Below, in pieces: positions 51,192 to 58,977 of a stretch of 64,000 bases of DNA. Made by a program: the position numbers and the translations under genes. The first letter of the stretch is position 1, and each line of letters opens with the position of its first letter. This DNA is from Methylohalobius crimeensis 10Ki (GTDB taxonomy: Bacteria; Pseudomonadota; Gammaproteobacteria; Methylococcales; Methylothermaceae), in the NCBI RefSeq assembly GCF_000421465.1, contig NZ_ATXB01000001.1, positions 1,302,001 through 1,366,000 on the forward strand, given 5' to 3'. The notes under the pieces were generated by a model. That model saw nothing but the letters and a program-made list of their open reading frames with translations, did not search any database and was not told the origin of the DNA.

Positions 51192-51636
51192 TGCAATGAA
51201 CACCGCCAACATCGGACGGCGTAAAAAGCCTGAACCGATCGATAAGGCCAGGCACCACCGACCACCATCATCATGCCCATGCTGTAGCTACCGGCCACCA
51301 CCACTCCAACGGCAGATAGTTTCCTTACAAGAAAATTTCCAAAGACCTTCAAAAATTGGCACAATTCATCGCATTGTGAATAATAAACCGCAATAGACTG
51401 CATTCCACCGTGAAGTACACCAAGGCGAGGTAAGATAAATCCTTGTTACACCGTCTCTATTATTCCCTATACGTTAAATCATGGAATACTGATTTATTGC
51501 GAAATAGTGAACTATCGACCGGAAGCCGCCACGCATCGATGGCGCTGTGGCCGGGGGCTGATGGTCATGGAGATACCGGGATGGTCGGCGCTGGCGTGGT
51601 GGACGGTTCCGGCCTTCCGGTTTTGGCTTGTGGTGT
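51192..51636. other. non-coding stretch between the repeat array and the second HicAB module
   Basis: No reading frame here shows a recognisable protein, and I see no intact RNA gene. It does not contain the missing right part of the IS256-family element. It may be degraded accessory DNA. Confidence 0.4.
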
Positions 51637-51849
51637 TTACAGGTCTTCTGGTTTAAGGCCGGTCTGTTTTGCTATGCGCGCCATCATCCGTGGCCCAATC
51701 TCTTCGTTATCGTGGAAGGCGAAAACCACGTCTTGCCAACCTGGCCGCGCCAATGTCCGATGTGATCCTGATTGACGCTTCACCTTCCAACCAATACGCA
51801 TCAAAGCCGCCAAGACACGCTTTGCCTTACACGACGGCCAACGACTCAC
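51637..51849 (-). CDS. hicA: HicA-family toxin (module 2)
   Basis: A 70-residue HicA protein. It reads MSRWPSCKAKRVLAALMRIGWKVKRQSGSHRTLARPGW, with the catalytic histidine in SGSHRTL, then FAFHDNEEIGPRMMARIAKQTGLKPEDL. It is encoded after its antitoxin and overlaps it by 4 bases. It is only distantly similar to HicA module 1, so the two modules are unlikely to be recent duplicates of each other. Confidence 0.87.
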   Translation of the reverse strand: MSRWPSCKAKRVLAALMRIGWKVKRQSGSHRTLARPGWQDVVFAFHDNEEIGPRMMARIAKQTGLKPEDL

Positions 51850-52043
51850 GCGGCAAACAGGGTTTTCAGGTCGGGTATGTCTTCGCCATGCTCTAGGCGT
51901 TCCGCCAGCACCCGCAAGGCCAAGGCTTCGGCTTTTGCTATCGCTTCAGCCCGATCCGATCCATACGCCAGGACGCCGGGGAGTTCGAGAACTTCCGCGA
52001 TATAGCGCCCGTCTTCTTCGCGTTCGACTTCAACGGTAAGCAT
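51846..52043 (-). CDS. hicB: HicB-family antitoxin (module 2)
   Basis: A 65-residue short HicB. MLTVEVEREEDGRYIAEVLELPGVLAYGSDRAEAIAKAEALALRVLAERLEHGEDIP shows the strand-strand-helix core of HicB with the ELPG motif. It precedes hicA on the minus strand with ATGA-type overlap, the reverse gene order of module 1. The pair lies between the intron region and tRNA-Arg. Confidence 0.87.
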   Translation of the reverse strand: MLTVEVEREEDGRYIAEVLELPGVLAYGSDRAEAIAKAEALALRVLAERLEHGEDIPDLKTLFAA

Positions 52044-52200
52044 GATATTGGGCCGCTCCAGTTTCGTCGGTGATGTACTGGTGGGGCATTTTCATAATCC
52101 GTTTCCGGGAAAAATGCGAATGAGCGTACCAAGGGCGTACCAAACAGAAAATTCATGGATGCGAGTATCTTGGTGCTTTTCTGTAAGCCTTTGATCTAAT

Positions 52201-52277
<77 letters not shown>

Positions 52278-52378
52278 TTTAAGAAGAGCTAATTTTATCT
52301 GTTTTGGCGGTTTTGCTCAAATTTTTATGTCGTTTGGAAGGGATGGAAAGGCTTAGGTGTTCTGAAGCGGCGGTGAGT

Positions 52379-52387
52379 TGTTATAAT
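52379..52387 (+). promoter_or_regulatory. extended -10 promoter upstream of fhcB
   Basis: TGTTATAAT is a perfect extended -10 element (TGn followed by TATAAT), about 38 bases before the fhcB start. There is no good -35 box at 17 bases, which an extended -10 can tolerate. Confidence 0.6.
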
Positions 52388-52424
52388 GCCGGGACAGTAT
52401 CCGCGCAAACAAGGAATTGACGGC

Positions 52425-53699
52425 ATGGCGAAAATGATCGAACCGGGTGTGTGGACGCAGGTGCCCAGCCCGTTCTGCGGCATCGCCGCTGATGATCTGA
52501 AGATTCGGGTGGCCGACGACGGTCGACTCGAGATAGTGGAAAACGGTGATTCGATTACCCGGGCCGGGTTCGAGCAGCCTTTGGGCGATGCTCGGCCGCG
52601 GGTCGGCGGCAAGCCGGCCTCGCTGGAAGAGGCGGTGACTCGAGCCGCCGAGATTCTCAAGAAAGCGGAATTGCCCTTGGTGGCCGGCTTGGCCACCGAC
52701 GTCAACGGCATGCGTGCGGCCTTGTCTCTGGCAGATCGGTTGGGGGCGGTGGTGGATACCATGAACGCCGGGGCCGCCTTGCGCAATTTGTTGGTGCAGC
52801 AGGACGCCGGTTGGATGACGACCACTTTGTCCGAGGTCAAGAACCGCGCCGATCTGATCGTGGTGGCGGGGGTGGATTTGGAAGCCCGCTTCCCCCGTTT
52901 CTTCGAGCGCCACGTCTGGGTGGACGGCATGTTCGTCGAGGCGAAGGAACGGGATATCGTCTATTTGGGGAAGACCCCTTCGGGAAAGGCGGCGGTTTCT
53001 CCGGATGGACGCGAGCCTCGAGCAATGGCATGCGAGGACGCCGATTTGCCCGCGGTGACGGCGGTACTTCGCGCGTTGGTCAAGGGAGAGCGAGTCGCGA
53101 CTGAAAAAGTGGGCGGAATCGCCGTTTCCGAATTGGCGGCATTGGCCGATCGGCTCAAAAACGCCCGTTACGGCGTGATCGCCTGGGCCGCCGGCGCGCT
53201 GGACTGGGCGCATGCCGAACTGACCGTCCAGACGCTGTGCGAGACGATCAAGGAGCTCAACCATACCACCCGCTGCAGCGGCCTGCCCCTGGGCGGGATG
53301 GAAGGCGATCAGACCGCGACGCAAGTGTGCGGCTGGCAGACCGGCTATCCCTTGCGGCTGCGGTTCAGCCGCGGATGTCCCGAATACGACCCCTATCTCA
53401 ACGACGGTGAACGCTTGCTGGCCGAGGAGCAAGCCGATGCGCTGCTGTGGGTATCGGCCTACAACCCTCAGCGCACGCCGCCGGTCGCCGAGGTGCCCAC
53501 GATTGCGGTGGGACGCGGCGGAATGACCTTCGAACGCGAACCCGAGGTGTTCATTCCGGTGGGTTGCCCCGGCATCGACCACGCCGGCCATACCTATCGA
53601 ACCGACAATGTGGTGGCGGTCCGGCTTGCCAGGCTCCGTGACACCGATCTGCCCGCCACGGCCCGGGTGCTGGGGGAAATCGAGCAAGCGTTGATCTAA
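52425..53699 (+). CDS. fhcB: formyltransferase/hydrolase complex subunit B (formylmethanofuran dehydrogenase subunit B-like)
   Basis: A 424-residue subunit of the complex that releases formate from formyl-tetrahydromethanopterin through methylofuran in methylotrophic bacteria. The start at 52425 follows AAGGA at 52411-52415. It resembles archaeal FwdB/FmdB along its length (LPLVAGLATDVNGMRAALSLADRLGAVVDTMN, ADLIVVAGVDLEARFP, SGLPLGGMEGDQTATQVCGWQTGYPLRLRF, PTIAVGRGGMTFEREPEVFIPVGCPGIDHAGHTYRTDNV). The N-terminal cysteine cluster for Fe-S and molybdopterin found in the archaeal enzyme is missing, as expected for the bacterial complex, which does not oxidise. It is first in a fhcB-A-D-C order. 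Confidence 0.92.
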   Translation: MAKMIEPGVWTQVPSPFCGIAADDLKIRVADDGRLEIVENGDSITRAGFEQPLGDARPRVGGKPASLEEAVTRAAEILKKAELPLVAGLATDVNGMRAALSLADRLGAVVDTMNAGAALRNLLVQQDAGWMTTTLSEVKNRADLIVVAGVDLEARFPRFFERHVWVDGMFVEAKERDIVYLGKTPSGKAAVSPDGREPRAMACEDADLPAVTAVLRALVKGERVATEKVGGIAVSELAALADRLKNARYGVIAWAAGALDWAHAELTVQTLCETIKELNHTTRCSGLPLGGMEGDQTATQVCGWQTGYPLRLRFSRGCPEYDPYLNDGERLLAEEQADALLWVSAYNPQRTPPVAEVPTIAVGRGGMTFEREPEVFIPVGCPGIDHAGHTYRTDNVVAVRLARLRDTDLPATARVLGEIEQALI

Positions 53700-53736
53700 G
53701 TAAGAAGCCAATTACCGACAGGAAGGATAGTCTTTC

Positions 53737-55398
53737 ATGCTGATCAAATTGACAGGCGGTACCGTCTACGATCCGGCGCACGGAATCGACGGTCAGGTAC
53801 GCGACGTTTTTATCCAGGACGGGCGTATCGTCCAGCCGGAACCGGGCGTTCGGGTGGATCGAGAATACGATCTGCGCGGCAAAGTGGTGATGGCGGGGGC
53901 CATCGACATGCACACCCATATCGGCGGCGGCAAGGTCAATATCGCCCGCACCATGCTGCCCGAGGATCACCGCGCCGATCCCGCCTATCATACCCAGTTG
54001 TTGCGCTCCGGTTGCGGGCATGCGGCGCCCAGCACCTGGACCACCGGTTATCGCTATGCCGAGATGGGGTTCACCACCGCCTTCGAGCCGGCGGTTCTCC
54101 CCGTCAATGCCCGTCAGGCGCATATGGAAATGGGCGACACGCCCATGCTCGACAAGGGCGGTTATGCCATGCTCGGCAGCGACGACTTTCTTCTCCGCCT
54201 GCTGAAAGACGGCGCCGACCAGAAACTTGTCAACGATTACGTGGCCTGGACGCTGAACGCGGCTCAATGTCATGCCATCAAGGTGGTCAATCCGGGCGGC
54301 ATCAGCGCGTTCAAATTCAATCAGCGGGCGCTCGATTTGGACGAACCGAATGCCTATTACGGCGTCACCCCGCGTCAGGTGCTCAAAAGTTTGGCCACTG
54401 CGGTGCACGAATTGGGCGTCCCCCATCCGCTCCACGTCCACGGCTGTAATCTGGGGGTGCCCGGCAACATGGAAACGACCCTCAATACGATCACCGGGAT
54501 CGAGGGGTTGCCCATGCATTTGACCCATATCCAGTTCCACAGCTACGGCACCGAAGGGGATTTCAAATTCTCCTCGGGGGCGGCCCGGATCGCGGAGGCG
54601 GTCAACGCCAACCCCAATATCACCGTGGACGTGGGGCAGGTGCTGTTCGGCCAGACGGTCACCGCATCCGGCGACAATATGCGCCAGCACGCCAACGTTC
54701 ACCACGCCCATCCCAATAAATGGGTGTGCATGGACATCGAATGCGACGCCGGTTGCGGGGTGGTGCCTTTCAAATATCGGGACCAGAACTTCGTCAACGC
54801 GCTCCAGTGGGCCATCGGATTGGAAATATTCCTGATGGTCAGCGACCCCTGGCGGGTATTTTTGACCACCGACCATCCCAACGGCGCGCCTTTCACCAGC
54901 TATCCCCACCTGATCCGCCTGCTGATGGACCGGACCTTCCGCAACGAACAACTGTCCCGCCTCCATCCGGAAGCTCAGAAGATGACGCCCCTGGCGAGCA
55001 TCGAGCGTGAATATTCCCTCTATGAAATCGCGATCATGACCCGGGCCGGAGCGGCGCGGCTGCTGGGGCTCGCCGACCGGGGGCATTTGGGTCAGGGAGC
55101 GGCGGCCGACATCACGGTCTACACGCCGCAAGAGGACAAGGAAAAAATGTTCGAACGTCCCGATTACGTGTTCAAGGATGGCCGGCTGGTCATACAGAAC
55201 GGCCGGGTGGTGGACGTGGTGTGGGGGACGACCCACACGGTCAAACCCGACTACGACCCCGGCATCGAAAAGTCTTTGGAAGCCTACTTCGATCGTTATC
55301 TCACCATGAAACTGGATAATTTCGTCATCCGAGACGAGGAAATCAGCGAGGACGGGCGCGGCAGCGTGACGGTGCATTCCTGTGGAGGGCGCGAGTGA
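53737..55398 (+). CDS. fhcA: formyltransferase/hydrolase complex subunit A
   Basis: A 553-residue amidohydrolase-fold subunit that hydrolyses formyl-methylofuran to formate. The metal-binding HxH lies at H59/H61 in AIDMHTHIGGGK, and further conserved blocks include VNPGGISAFKFNQRALDLDEPN, PHPLHVHGCNLGVPGNMETTL, PMHLTHIQFHSYGTEGDFKFSSGA and LGLADRGHLGQGAAADITVYTP. It starts 37 bases after fhcB with AGGAAGG upstream and overlaps fhcD. The archaeal homologue is FwdA/FmdA. Confidence 0.95.
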   Translation: MLIKLTGGTVYDPAHGIDGQVRDVFIQDGRIVQPEPGVRVDREYDLRGKVVMAGAIDMHTHIGGGKVNIARTMLPEDHRADPAYHTQLLRSGCGHAAPSTWTTGYRYAEMGFTTAFEPAVLPVNARQAHMEMGDTPMLDKGGYAMLGSDDFLLRLLKDGADQKLVNDYVAWTLNAAQCHAIKVVNPGGISAFKFNQRALDLDEPNAYYGVTPRQVLKSLATAVHELGVPHPLHVHGCNLGVPGNMETTLNTITGIEGLPMHLTHIQFHSYGTEGDFKFSSGAARIAEAVNANPNITVDVGQVLFGQTVTASGDNMRQHANVHHAHPNKWVCMDIECDAGCGVVPFKYRDQNFVNALQWAIGLEIFLMVSDPWRVFLTTDHPNGAPFTSYPHLIRLLMDRTFRNEQLSRLHPEAQKMTPLASIEREYSLYEIAIMTRAGAARLLGLADRGHLGQGAAADITVYTPQEDKEKMFERPDYVFKDGRLVIQNGRVVDVVWGTTHTVKPDYDPGIEKSLEAYFDRYLTMKLDNFVIRDEEISEDGRGSVTVHSCGGRE

Positions 55399-56294
55399 TG
55401 GAAATCAACGGCGTTCATATCGACGAAACCTTCGCCGAGGCCTTCCCCATGAAGGGCACGCGCGCCCTCATTACCGCCCAAAACCTGGAGTGGGCCTATC
55501 ACAGCGCGCGCGCCATGACGGGATTCGCCACTTCGGTCATCGCCTGCGGCTGCGAGGCGGGCATCGAGCGGGAGCTGTCCCCGGAGGAAACCCCCGACGG
55601 GCGCCCCGGCGTGTCGGTGCTGTTTTTCGCCATGGGCGGCAAGGCGCTCGCCAAGCAGGTGGAAACCCGCGCCGGTCAATGCGTGTTGACCTCGCCCACC
55701 TCGGCGCTGTTCGCCGGCATCGAGGAAGGCAAGCCGGTCCCCTTGGGAAAGAACCTGCGCTTTTTCGGCGACGGTTTTCAGATCTCCAAGAAGATCGGCG
55801 GCAAGCGTTATTGGCGCGTTCCGGTGATGGACGGGGAATTTCTGACCGAGGAGTTCACCTACCAGGTAGGCGCGGTCGGCGGGGGCAACTTCCTGATCCT
55901 GGCCGAATCCCAACCCCAGGCGCTGGCCGCGTGCGAAGCGGCGGTGGCGGCGATGAAGCAGGTTCCCAACGTGATCATGCCGTTTCCCGGCGGGGTGGTG
56001 CGTTCCGGCTCCAAGGTGGGTTCCAAGTACAAGGCGCTCAACGCGTCCACCAACGATGCCTTCTGTCCCACCCTCAAGGGAGTGACGAAATCCCAATTGT
56101 CGCCGGAGATCGAATCGGTGATGGAGATCGTCATCGACGGTCTGACCGAGGAAGATATCCGGCGGGCCATGCGCGCGGGAATCGAAGCCGCCTGTGCGTT
56201 GGGGGCGAAAAACGGTATTCGTCGGATCAGCGCCGGCAACTATGGCGGCAAGCTGGGACCGTTCCATTTTCACCTAAGGGAAATCATGGCGTAG
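55398..56294 (+). CDS. fhcD: formylmethanofuran-tetrahydromethanopterin formyltransferase (subunit D)
   Basis: A 298-residue enzyme that moves the formyl group between tetrahydromethanopterin and methylofuran. The start is placed at ATG 55398, which overlaps the fhcA stop (TGATG); a GTG at 55395 is also possible. It is strongly conserved: GVHIDETFAEAFPMKGTRALITA, NLEWAYHSARAMTGFATSVIACGCEAGIER, FGDGFQISKKIGGKRYWRVPVMDGEF, GGNFLILAESQPQAL, VVRSGSKVGSKYKALNASTND, and NYGGKLGPFHFHL. This gene, together with fhcA, B and C, is a hallmark of C1 oxidation in methylotrophs. Confidence 0.96.
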   Translation: MEINGVHIDETFAEAFPMKGTRALITAQNLEWAYHSARAMTGFATSVIACGCEAGIERELSPEETPDGRPGVSVLFFAMGGKALAKQVETRAGQCVLTSPTSALFAGIEEGKPVPLGKNLRFFGDGFQISKKIGGKRYWRVPVMDGEFLTEEFTYQVGAVGGGNFLILAESQPQALAACEAAVAAMKQVPNVIMPFPGGVVRSGSKVGSKYKALNASTNDAFCPTLKGVTKSQLSPEIESVMEIVIDGLTEEDIRRAMRAGIEAACALGAKNGIRRISAGNYGGKLGPFHFHLREIMA

Positions 56295-56298
56295 ACCT

Positions 56299-57111
56299 AT
56301 GCTGACTTTAACTTTGAAGGCCGAACCCAAGCAGCGAGTGGATTTGTCTCCGTTGAGCGGGGCGCCCCATTTGACCGTCGCCGAAATCGCCGCGCTCAAG
56401 GTGTGGTCCGGCAAAAAGACCCTGCGGATGGACGAGCTGTTCCAAATCGAGGGGGAAGACACCTCCCGATGGGTCATTCGTAACGCCAATGCCAAGCTCG
56501 ATTGCATCGGCAAGGACGGCGAGGATCTGGATATCACCGTGGAAGGGGATGCCGGTGCTTACTTGGGCATGGGACTCCGGTCCGGCCGTATCCGGGTGAC
56601 CGGCAACGCGGATCTTTTCGCCGGGTGCGAGATGCGCGGCGGTTTGATTCAGATCGACGGCAACGCCGGGGATTTCCTGGGGGCGGCGCTGCCGGGCAAT
56701 AAACGCGGCATGCGCGGCGGCATCGTGTTGGTGAAAGGCAACGCCGGCGATCGTTTGGGCGACGAAATGCGACGCGGGATCATTCTGGTGGAAGGCGATG
56801 CGGGAGACTACTGCGCCTCGCGGATGATCGCCGGGACCGTCGCGGTGATGGGAAGCACCGGCCGTTACTTGGGGTACGGACTGAAGCGGGGGACGGTGCT
56901 CTTATGGCAACAGCCGGCGGAAATGCTGCCGACTTTCGGCGATTGCGGCGCGCATACCTTGGCTTATCTGCCCTTGTGGTTCGCTTCTTTGAGCGACCTG
57001 GACAGCCGCTTTGCCGCCTCCGAATCCGTGTTCAAGCGGGTCCGCCGCTACGGCGGCGATCTTGCCGCCGTGGGACGGGGGGAAATTCTGATTCGAAGCG
57101 CCGGTGCTTAG
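56299..57111 (+). CDS. fhcC: formyltransferase/hydrolase complex subunit C
   Basis: A 270-residue subunit of the complex, related to archaeal FwdC and to the glutamate synthase alpha-subunit C-terminal domain. The middle is a right-handed beta-helix of GxxxG repeats (ITVEGDAGAYLGMGLRSGRIRVTGNAD, GGLIQIDGNAGDFLGAALPG, GGIVLVKGNAGDRLGDEMRRGIILVEGDAGDY, GTVAVMGSTGRYLGYGLKRGTVLL). It begins 4 bases after fhcD and completes the four-gene set. Confidence 0.95.
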   Translation: MLTLTLKAEPKQRVDLSPLSGAPHLTVAEIAALKVWSGKKTLRMDELFQIEGEDTSRWVIRNANAKLDCIGKDGEDLDITVEGDAGAYLGMGLRSGRIRVTGNADLFAGCEMRGGLIQIDGNAGDFLGAALPGNKRGMRGGIVLVKGNAGDRLGDEMRRGIILVEGDAGDYCASRMIAGTVAVMGSTGRYLGYGLKRGTVLLWQQPAEMLPTFGDCGAHTLAYLPLWFASLSDLDSRFAASESVFKRVRRYGGDLAAVGRGEILIRSAGA

Positions 57112-57199
57112 TGCTTGTGCAAGGTACGCTAGATCGGCTAGTCTACAATCTGTTGAGCAACATAACGATAACACCCGATGTAAAGGGGGAGAATTCACA

Positions 57200-57625
57200 A
57201 TGATGACGACACTTCTGGCCGGTATTTCCATTCTGCTGATCGTTTATATCGCTTATATCCTGATTACCGCTTTCATAGGCGATAGCTCAGGCGAATTCTA
57301 CGCTCAAATCCATCCGGCCGAAGCGACCGGTCCCGTAGAAACAGCGTCGGCCGAAGCGCCGGTCGAAGTGCAGGCTCGTCCGGAAGAAGCAGCTTCCGAG
57401 GAAGAGGCCGCCCAGGTCAAGCAACTACGTCATCCGGAAAGTGGAGAAGCCGCGGCGGTTCCCACCAATTACCGCTTCGCCAAGCGCTGGATCAAGGAAG
57501 CTCTGGTGAGCGAGGGCCTGCTGGACCGGGTGTACAAAAACAACGAACTTCAGGACGAAGCCACCAACGAGCAGGTCAAAGCGGCGTTGGGTCACTTCAA
57601 GCGGCTGAAAAAATACTGGGCTTAA
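57200..57625 (+). CDS. small inner-membrane protein of unknown function
   Basis: A 141-residue protein whose start at 57200 follows AAAGGGGGAG. One N-terminal hydrophobic helix (LLAGISILLIVYIAYILITAF) is followed by an acidic Ala/Glu/Pro linker (ETASAEAPVEVQARPEEAASEEEAAQ), and a C-terminal basic helical segment (YRFAKRWIKEALVSEGLLDRVYKNNELQDEATNEQVKAALGHFKRLKKYWA). I do not recognise the family. It lies 88 bases after fhcC and converges with pilR, overlapping its end by 4 bases. A link to C1 metabolism is possible from position only. Confidence 0.75.
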   Translation: MMTTLLAGISILLIVYIAYILITAFIGDSSGEFYAQIHPAEATGPVETASAEAPVEVQARPEEAASEEEAAQVKQLRHPESGEAAAVPTNYRFAKRWIKEALVSEGLLDRVYKNNELQDEATNEQVKAALGHFKRLKKYWA

Positions 57626-58977
57626 TCGATGCCCAGTTTTTTCAGCCGGTAGCGGAGCGAGCGGAAAGTCAGGCCCAATTTTTGCGCGGCGGCGGTACGG
57701 TTCCAGCGGGTCTTTTCCAATGCGTCCACGATGGCGCGCCGTTCGATTTTCTGAAGGTAATCTTCCAGGAAGAATTCCTCAGCGGGAATGGCTTCCTCGA
57801 CGGAAGGCGGCTCCGGCAGGATCGTTTCCATCTCGGGGAGAGCAAGGTCGGCCACGTCGATCTTTAGGTTTTCGCACAAGGCGGCCGCGCGCTCCAAAAT
57901 ATTCTCCAATTCGCGTACGTTGCCCGCAAAGTCGTATTGGCAGAGCGCCGTCCACGCTTTCTCGGTCAGTCGCGGGCATTCCTCCAGGCCGTTTTCTTGA
58001 GTCAAGCGAGCCAAGATGCGTTCGGTCAACTGGGGAATATCCTCCCGCCGTTGCCGAAGCGGCGGTACGTTCAATTCGATGACGTTGATTCGGTAGAACA
58101 AATCCTGACGAAAACGCCCTTCTTCCACTCTTTGTTTCAAGTCGTTGTGGGTGGCGCTCAAGATGCGCACATCCACCGGGATTTCCTGTTCCGAGCCCAC
58201 CGGACGCACGGTTCTTTCCTGAATGGCGCGCAGCAGTTTGACCTGCAGGGCTAAGGGCAGGTCGGCGACTTCATCCAGGAATAAAGTGCCGCCCTCGGCG
58301 GCTTGGAACAGGCCGTTTTTATCCGCGACCGCACCGGAGAAGCTCCCTTTGCGGTGGCCGAAAAATTCGCTTTCCATCAGCTCCGCCGGAATCGCGCCGC
58401 AATTGACCGCAACGAACGGTTTGTCGGATCGGGGGCCCTTGGCGTGAATCAGACGGGCGACCAGTTCCTTGCCGGTGCCGGATTCGCCGCTGATGAAGAT
58501 CGGCGCTTGGGTGCGTGCGAGTTTGACGATCTTGGAACGGATGTCGCGCATCGCTTCCGATTCGCCCAACAAAGTGTTGCGCGAGCGGCGGTCCTTGCGG
58601 CCGGTTTCGTGGGCCAGCCGCAAGGCCGCTTCGACCAGTTTTCGTAAAATCTTCAAATCTACCGGTTTGGAAACGAAATCATAAGCGCCGCATTTGAGCC
58701 CCTTGACCGCCGCTTCCATATTGCCGTGGGCGGTAATGACCGCCACCGGCAGGTTGGGGAAGCTTTCCTGAATATGGGCCACCAGATCCAGACCGTTCCC
58801 ATCCGGAAGGCGCATATCGGTGAGACAAAGCTGAAAGGTCTCGCGGTCGAGCCAGTTCCGGGCTTCCTGGAGGGAAGTGGCGCTCCGGGTTCTGACGTCC
58901 ATCCGCGCCAGGGTCAATTCCATCAGTTCCAAAATATCCGGTTCGTCATCGACGATCAGTGCGTGCGGGGTAGTCAT
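57622..58977 (-). CDS. pilR: sigma-54-dependent response regulator, PilR-like
   Basis: A 451-residue NtrC-family activator. The start at 58977 (MTTPHALIVDDEPD) overlaps the sensor gene stop by ATGA. The receiver domain has the phosphorylatable aspartate D54 in CLTDMRLPDG. The AAA+ domain has Walker A GESGTGKELVAR, the sigma-54 contact loop as GSFSGA (a variant of GAFTGA), Walker B GGTLFLDEVADLP, and FRQDLFYRINVIELNVPPLRQRREDI. The C-terminal Fis-type helix-turn-helix is IVDALEKTRWNRTAAAQKLGLTFRSLRYRLKKLGI. With PilS it should control type IV pilin genes from RpoN promoters. Confidence 0.9.
   Translation of the reverse strand: MTTPHALIVDDEPDILELMELTLARMDVRTRSATSLQEARNWLDRETFQLCLTDMRLPDGNGLDLVAHIQESFPNLPVAVITAHGNMEAAVKGLKCGAYDFVSKPVDLKILRKLVEAALRLAHETGRKDRRSRNTLLGESEAMRDIRSKIVKLARTQAPIFISGESGTGKELVARLIHAKGPRSDKPFVAVNCGAIPAELMESEFFGHRKGSFSGAVADKNGLFQAAEGGTLFLDEVADLPLALQVKLLRAIQERTVRPVGSEQEIPVDVRILSATHNDLKQRVEEGRFRQDLFYRINVIELNVPPLRQRREDIPQLTERILARLTQENGLEECPRLTEKAWTALCQYDFAGNVRELENILERAAALCENLKIDVADLALPEMETILPEPPSVEEAIPAEEFFLEDYLQKIERRAIVDALEKTRWNRTAAAQKLGLTFRSLRYRLKKLGID

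Noticed and set aside
52425-57111. Archaeal-type molybdenum or tungsten formylmethanofuran dehydrogenase
   Set aside because: Subunit B lacks the N-terminal cysteine cluster, and all neighbours are bacterial. The bacterial formyltransferase/hydrolase complex fits better.
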